Below are positions 60,369-64,000 of a stretch of 64,000 nt of DNA, piece after piece (the stretch's first letter is position 1; each line of letters starts with the position of its first letter). The notes below the pieces were generated by a model. The model had not been told where the DNA came from. It did not search any database and worked only from the letters and a program-made list of their open reading frames with translations. Source of the DNA: Arbacia lixula (Eukaryota; Echinodermata; Echinoidea; Arbacioida; Arbaciidae); contig OZ022593.1 in assembly GCA_963669155.1 (NCBI GenBank), forward strand, positions 7,823,071 through 7,887,070, in the 5' to 3' direction. Both the position numbers and the translations under genes were made by a program.

Positions 60369-60594
60369 GCCATTTGGTCCAATCCCAGTTGGTCCACTCA
60401 CCATTTCGTCTACAAGAAACCCCAATAACGTTTTAGATTAAAATACTGGGTTAAATATCAACAACTCTAATCTACACCATAACCTCAACCATTAACCCTA
60501 ATCCAGACTCCCTATCCTAACCCTAAAACATACATATCAGCATGTGATGGTAGACGAAATGGTGAGTGGACCAACTGGGATTGAACCAAATGGC
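60369..60594. mobile_element. Foldback element with 45 bp near-perfect inverted arms
   Basis: The left arm 60369-60413 starts GCCATTTGGTCCAATCCCAG and ends CATTTCGTCTAC. The right arm 60550-60594 is its inverted complement with one mismatch in 45. The 136 bp loop is A/C-rich with TAACCCTAA-like words. No coding capacity. The very high arm identity implies recent origin or gene conversion between arms. Confidence 0.85.
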
Positions 60595-61059
60595 GTTTCA
60601 CCTTTAGGGTTCTAGGTATACGTACAGGGCTCTGGAAACTCTGGTACCATAGACAGTTTCTGTCCTTCACCCGGGTTAGATACTCACACGAACACTTACA
60701 GAATATTATGTTTATTTGTACGATAATAATGTTTCAAAGGCCCGCGACCGACGTGCCCTCGCTTCTAGTTTTCCCGTCAGACAACAAGGTGAACCTGACC
60801 GATCAATGCATACACAGTACCAGTATGTTATCTCTTTACGTGTCACGTGCATCTGTTTCCAAGTGCTGCATAGTGAGTCTATTATGGTACATTTGTGTAG
60901 CATTGAAAGGATTAAAGAAGCTAAAAAGATGCGTTTCATGTATGATACCAGTCATCATGGCCATGCCAGTGTTAACACTATCAACACACGTCAATGACAC
61001 ATTTTGTTATTCGTATTGATTCTATAGATGAGTGATCAATAATCAAAATCATCGGAGGG

Positions 61060-61063
61060 TTTT

Positions 61064-61094
<31 letters not shown>

Positions 61095-61312
61095 GGCTTT
61101 GTGAGGTGTTCCAAATCTGCTCCGGATAGCAGATCCAAATTTGTCTTCGCTGTGAATCTTCTTCTGGACGGACATGATGTGGCTGGCTGCTGCATCGCAT
61201 CCTTCAGCATCCTCCATCTCTCGTCCCCCGCTACCACCCCGGGAGGAGGAGGCGGAGGAGGAGGAGGAGGGGAAGCCAGTCAGCCAGCCAGCCAGCCAGC
61301 CAGTCAGACGAC
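61060..61312. repeat. Compound repeats: (GT)n-G19, (GGA)n, (CAGC)n
   Basis: (GT)n runs into G19 at 61078-61096. GGA triplets lie at about 61242-61272, directly followed by CAGCCAGC units at about 61278-61312 and ACCGACCG text. The 160-codon frame across this region is low-complexity. Confidence 0.9.
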
Positions 61313-61912
61313 CAACCGACCGACCATCTTCTGTGTGTGGCGAGTTTACTTGCAGGCTGGCCGCGATGTAAACAAGACATCAAAACATTTCCTTGGTTGT
61401 TTATCAATGAACTCTCTTGACGGAACACAAGTTTGGGTTTCGGCTGAGGGCATGGCTAGAGAAAGGCGGAGTAAATCTTACGGGACTGAAATGTCAGGTA
61501 CCGCGATGAGATGAAATCATTTCATCTTTCTTAACCCTAAACGTACAACTGGTGAATTATTTCACCAATACGCACAAATCCCGTAGAACAACATTTTGTT
61601 AACACTTAGGACAATAACTTCCGTGAATCAGAACGCCGATTGTGGTGGTAACAGTGACAAGACGTTTTCTTTAAACTTCATCCGACATGTTCGAAGAGCT
61701 TAATTAATTTACATTTGTTTTAGTGCTCAATAATGCCTTTGTTGATTTTTAACGTCTGGAATACAGAATTATCATCTTGACGGGTTATCTTTGACCAATA
61801 CTTAATCTTACCCTTCGCTTATTCCATTTATGAATAGCAGTAAATATAATAGACCTGATTACATGATCTAACGATGACAAATATGCATGATTGATAGGAA
61901 ATAATCGAGACT

Positions 61913-62047
61913 AGGGCCCGTCTTGTAACTAATTGATCGCAACTCGACGTGCGATTGATGAAATTCGTGATTATGTAATTGAGAGATTGGGAATAATTTA
62001 GACGTGCGATCGATTCAGATCAATCGCATTTTTTTTTAAACGGGGCT
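61913..62047. mobile_element. CCCGTCTTRTAAAGAG MITE, copy 2
   Basis: Starts AGGGCCCGTCTTGTAA and ends, inverted, with AAGCCCCGTTTAAAA. The shared interior words TGATCGCAACTCG and GATCAATCGCAT link it to 43100-43241. Confidence 0.65.
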
Positions 62048-62599
62048 TGTATTCTTCATGAGTGAACGAGTGCGTGGATGAAGCCATGTTTGTGATAGAG
62101 GATGATTTCTATTGGGCGGCTTGCTTGGCCTATATCTCTCCGAGTCTGGAGGTTATTGTGCCATTAAGCCGTCTCTTCTATTATTCGACCTGTCACACGA
62201 TTTATGAGTCTCTTCACGATTATTTAGTGTTCCGATAACAAATACTACATTTTACGTGCTGTTTTTACGCGAGGGAAAATGACAAGAATTACACATTTCT
62301 AGAGGCCCCTCGGACCTCCTTTCCCGCTTAGATTTCGATGTCTTATGCTAGATAGTATACGTGATTAAAACAATATGTGACAGCCGACTGAATTACGATT
62401 TCCGGTATGCGGTCGAGGACAGAGGAGGTTTGTTTAAGGAAGGGTTAAAAATGTAAATAGCTCAAGTTTATGGTGACTTCTCAGCTTTGTGATGAGGAAG
62501 AAGGGGATCGAGTTACACCCAAGGAGCGTGCAGCCATTGTCAATGATTGCCACGCTGTCAGCGGGTCGGGGAATACGAGAAGGGGAACGAGGTACGTGA

Positions 62600-62786
62600 T
62601 GGGAGGGGGGCGCGGGGGGGGGGGGGGGGGAGGTAGGAGAGGTGGGTGAGTAATTAGACGTACGGGAAGACTGGCATAGATCATTGGGAGGTAGGAGGGC
62701 GCGGGTGATGATGAGAGAGAGGGGGAGAGAGGTGACAAGGGGGAGGAGAAGGGGCGGAAGGGAGGGGAAGAAAGGCAAAGGTGGGC

Positions 62787-62835
<49 letters not shown>

Positions 62836-62840
62836 AGGGG
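62600..62840. repeat. G-runs, GGAGG text and (GA)n-poly(G)
   Basis: A long G run lies at about 62609-62630. A purine-rich stretch continues to a (GA)n block (about 62788-62824) that ends in a run of G. Minus-strand frames here are Ser/Leu/Pro artefacts. Confidence 0.9.
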
Positions 62841-62894
62841 GAGATGGGAAGGTGGTGCAGAGAACAATTTTAAAGACAGGGTGTCCCTTTCTGC

Positions 62895-63175
62895 AGGTCA
62901 AAGAAAACAAATTGTATAAAAAAACACCGAAAATGGAAGAAAATACTGCATAAGAAATTCCTTACTACTGAACTAGAACCTGAATTTAAGCGGAGTTATA
63001 GCGATTGCTAAATTTCGAGGAAGTTTTAGGCGGGTCGTCTGAAACCTCCTGATTCTTGTGGCCTTGACACTGAAGACCGCTGTTCGCTATGTTATAGCCG
63101 TTAACGTTAAGGTGTACGGCTTTTTCCTGCCGAGTTTCATGACTTTTGCAAGTGGGCAACCATGTCTTTAAGAAA
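62895..63175. mobile_element. Dispersed repeat, copy 2, of the 2643-3175 family
   Basis: AGAAATTCCTTACTACTGAA then CTAGAA parallels 2882-2915. CGTTAAGGTGTAC, TTTCATGACTTTTGCAAGTGG and CATGTCTTTAA parallel 3111-3175. The middle parts differ. A possible matching terminus, inverted GGGCCCCGTTGCATAAAA, lies at 63894-63911. Confidence 0.45.
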
Positions 63176-63209
63176 TTGAATTATATGGTTGAGTCAAGGG
63201 TAGCTGAAA

Positions 63210-63310
63210 CAGAGAGAGAGGGGAATTGTGGAGAGAGAGAGAGAGACAGAGACAGAGAGAGAGACAGAGACAGAGGCAGAGAGAGAGAAAGGGAGAAAAA
63301 GAAAGAGATG
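63210..63310. repeat. (GA)n / (GACA)n tract
   Basis: GAGAGA interspersed with GACAGA and AGGCAGA. Confidence 0.9.
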
Positions 63311-63723
63311 TCAATACATTCCTAGGTCTGTCCTGATGAATCAGACATACAGATGTTTAACATAATGCTGACTAAGCGCATGACTTCTCGATATTCTAAG
63401 ATAAAGATTACATAAAATGTAAGAAAAAGATTCATCTAATAAAGTTTTGTCTGTTGATGCAAGTAGGCAAGGGAATGTTAAGATGGAAGAGGGCAATAAG
63501 TCATTATACCGCTGAGGATTACATTCATTAGTGCGTCCTGTAATACCGTGGTTCATTGCAACGCGTTATTGGAGGACCCTGTAATGTTCTATGATTTGAT
63601 TAGAAAATCATTTTGAAACGCTCGGTTAAGCACGTGCAAAGAATATGATGACCTGTAGCGCCCTCGGGAAAATATGACAAAGGAAAATCCAATCTAGTAT
63701 TGAGTAACCATGGTGTTAAGTGG

Positions 63724-63810
63724 TGTTCGGTCATAGACCGACAATTCTTTATAAACTTGATAATAAATCTGGTAATTCTTGATTTTTGATAAAGGTCTGT
63801 GACCGAAACA
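63724..63810. repeat. Small inverted-repeat element
   Basis: TGTTCGGTCATAGACC (63724-63739) and GGTCTGTGACCGAAACA (63794-63810) are near-perfect inverted complements around an AT-rich core of 54 bp. It may be a minimal foldback element. Confidence 0.5.
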
Positions 63811-63982
63811 TTTATGGAAACCTTGAATTTGATTAGCTGTAAAGCGATATCACGATGTTAGTTACCATTAATGTCAGAATTACCAAGTTAGGTTTTATGC
63901 AACGGGGCCCTGGTAAGGTAAGAGTTAATCCTACATACAGGTGTGTATAACTTTATTTCCCTTGCTCCTCCCATGCTTCTAG

Positions 63983-64000
63983 GTGCTTTGTGAAGAAGAC
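63983..64000 (+). CDS. Candidate second coding exon, cut by the window edge
   Basis: A long pyrimidine stretch ends in CTTCTAG at 63982, with a TATAAC branch-like word about 35 nt upstream. The next 18 nt are open in phase 0 (VLCEED), which matches the phase 0 donor at 13626. The exon runs off the window, so neither length nor family can be judged. It could be a chance acceptor. Confidence 0.25.

Larger units (their letters stand above)
13627..63982 (+). other. Possible single large first intron
   Basis: The donor at 13627 (GTGAGT) and a strong acceptor ending at 63982 are in compatible phase. Between them no host coding exon could be supported, only repeats, transposons and unique non-coding DNA. 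If real, the intron is about 50 kb and hosts a LINE, several MITEs and satellites. Small exons in between cannot be excluded by eye. Confidence 0.25.

Noticed and set aside
61278-61312. CAGCCAGC repeat as a CRISPR-like array
   Set aside because: It is a 4 bp simple repeat with no spacers, in an animal genome.

Overview
The window is animal DNA, most likely from a marine invertebrate. Signs are the scarcity of open reading frames, abundant (GA)n, poly(dG) and triplet microsatellites, many short foldback (MITE-like) elements, and a LINE of the CR1/L2/jockey group. The repeat style suggests an invertebrate deuterostome (echinoderm, hemichordate or cephalochordate), but the sequence alone does not settle the phylum. 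There are no bacterial operons, rRNA genes, convincing tRNA genes or CRISPR arrays.

Layout. Positions 1-13 kb are repeat-rich intergenic DNA. They hold a 1.4 kb terminal-inverted-repeat element carrying five perfect AGGTCA-A-AGGTCA motifs, GA/TC microsatellites and one MITE. A CpG-rich stretch at 12.7-13.42 kb leads into the only convincing host exon, 13420-13626. That exon has an in-frame stop 12 nt before the ATG, a signal peptide, a basic/acidic segment and a GTGAGT donor in phase 0. From there to the right edge the DNA looks like intron or gene desert. A strong splice acceptor followed by an open frame in the matching phase appears at 63983-64000, so most of the window may be one first intron of about 50 kb.

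Inside that stretch are purine/pyrimidine tracts (15.9-16.0, 20.0-21.4, 25.0-25.7 kb), small duplications (30.5, 48.4 kb) and a degenerate array at 38.2-38.9 kb. The array is flanked by two 75 bp copies whose differences fall mostly at third codon positions. Further on are a 7SL/Alu-domain-like SINE head (40.25 kb), MITE copies (41.5, 43.1, 45.9, 60.1, 61.9 kb) and a G-rich minisatellite (50.35-50.97 kb).

The clearest coding unit is an intact LINE at about 52.25-56.51 kb. It sits inside a tandem array of GGTTACACTTTAGAGCCA-like units and interrupts that array. Its single ORF (1026 aa) encodes a PHD-type zinc finger, an apurinic-type endonuclease and a reverse transcriptase. A short 3' copy of the same family lies at 17.43 kb and keeps the same 3' stem-loop.

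Functionally the window is regulatory and repeat DNA around one probable secreted-protein gene, plus one apparently intact retrotransposon. Nothing here forms a multi-gene system.
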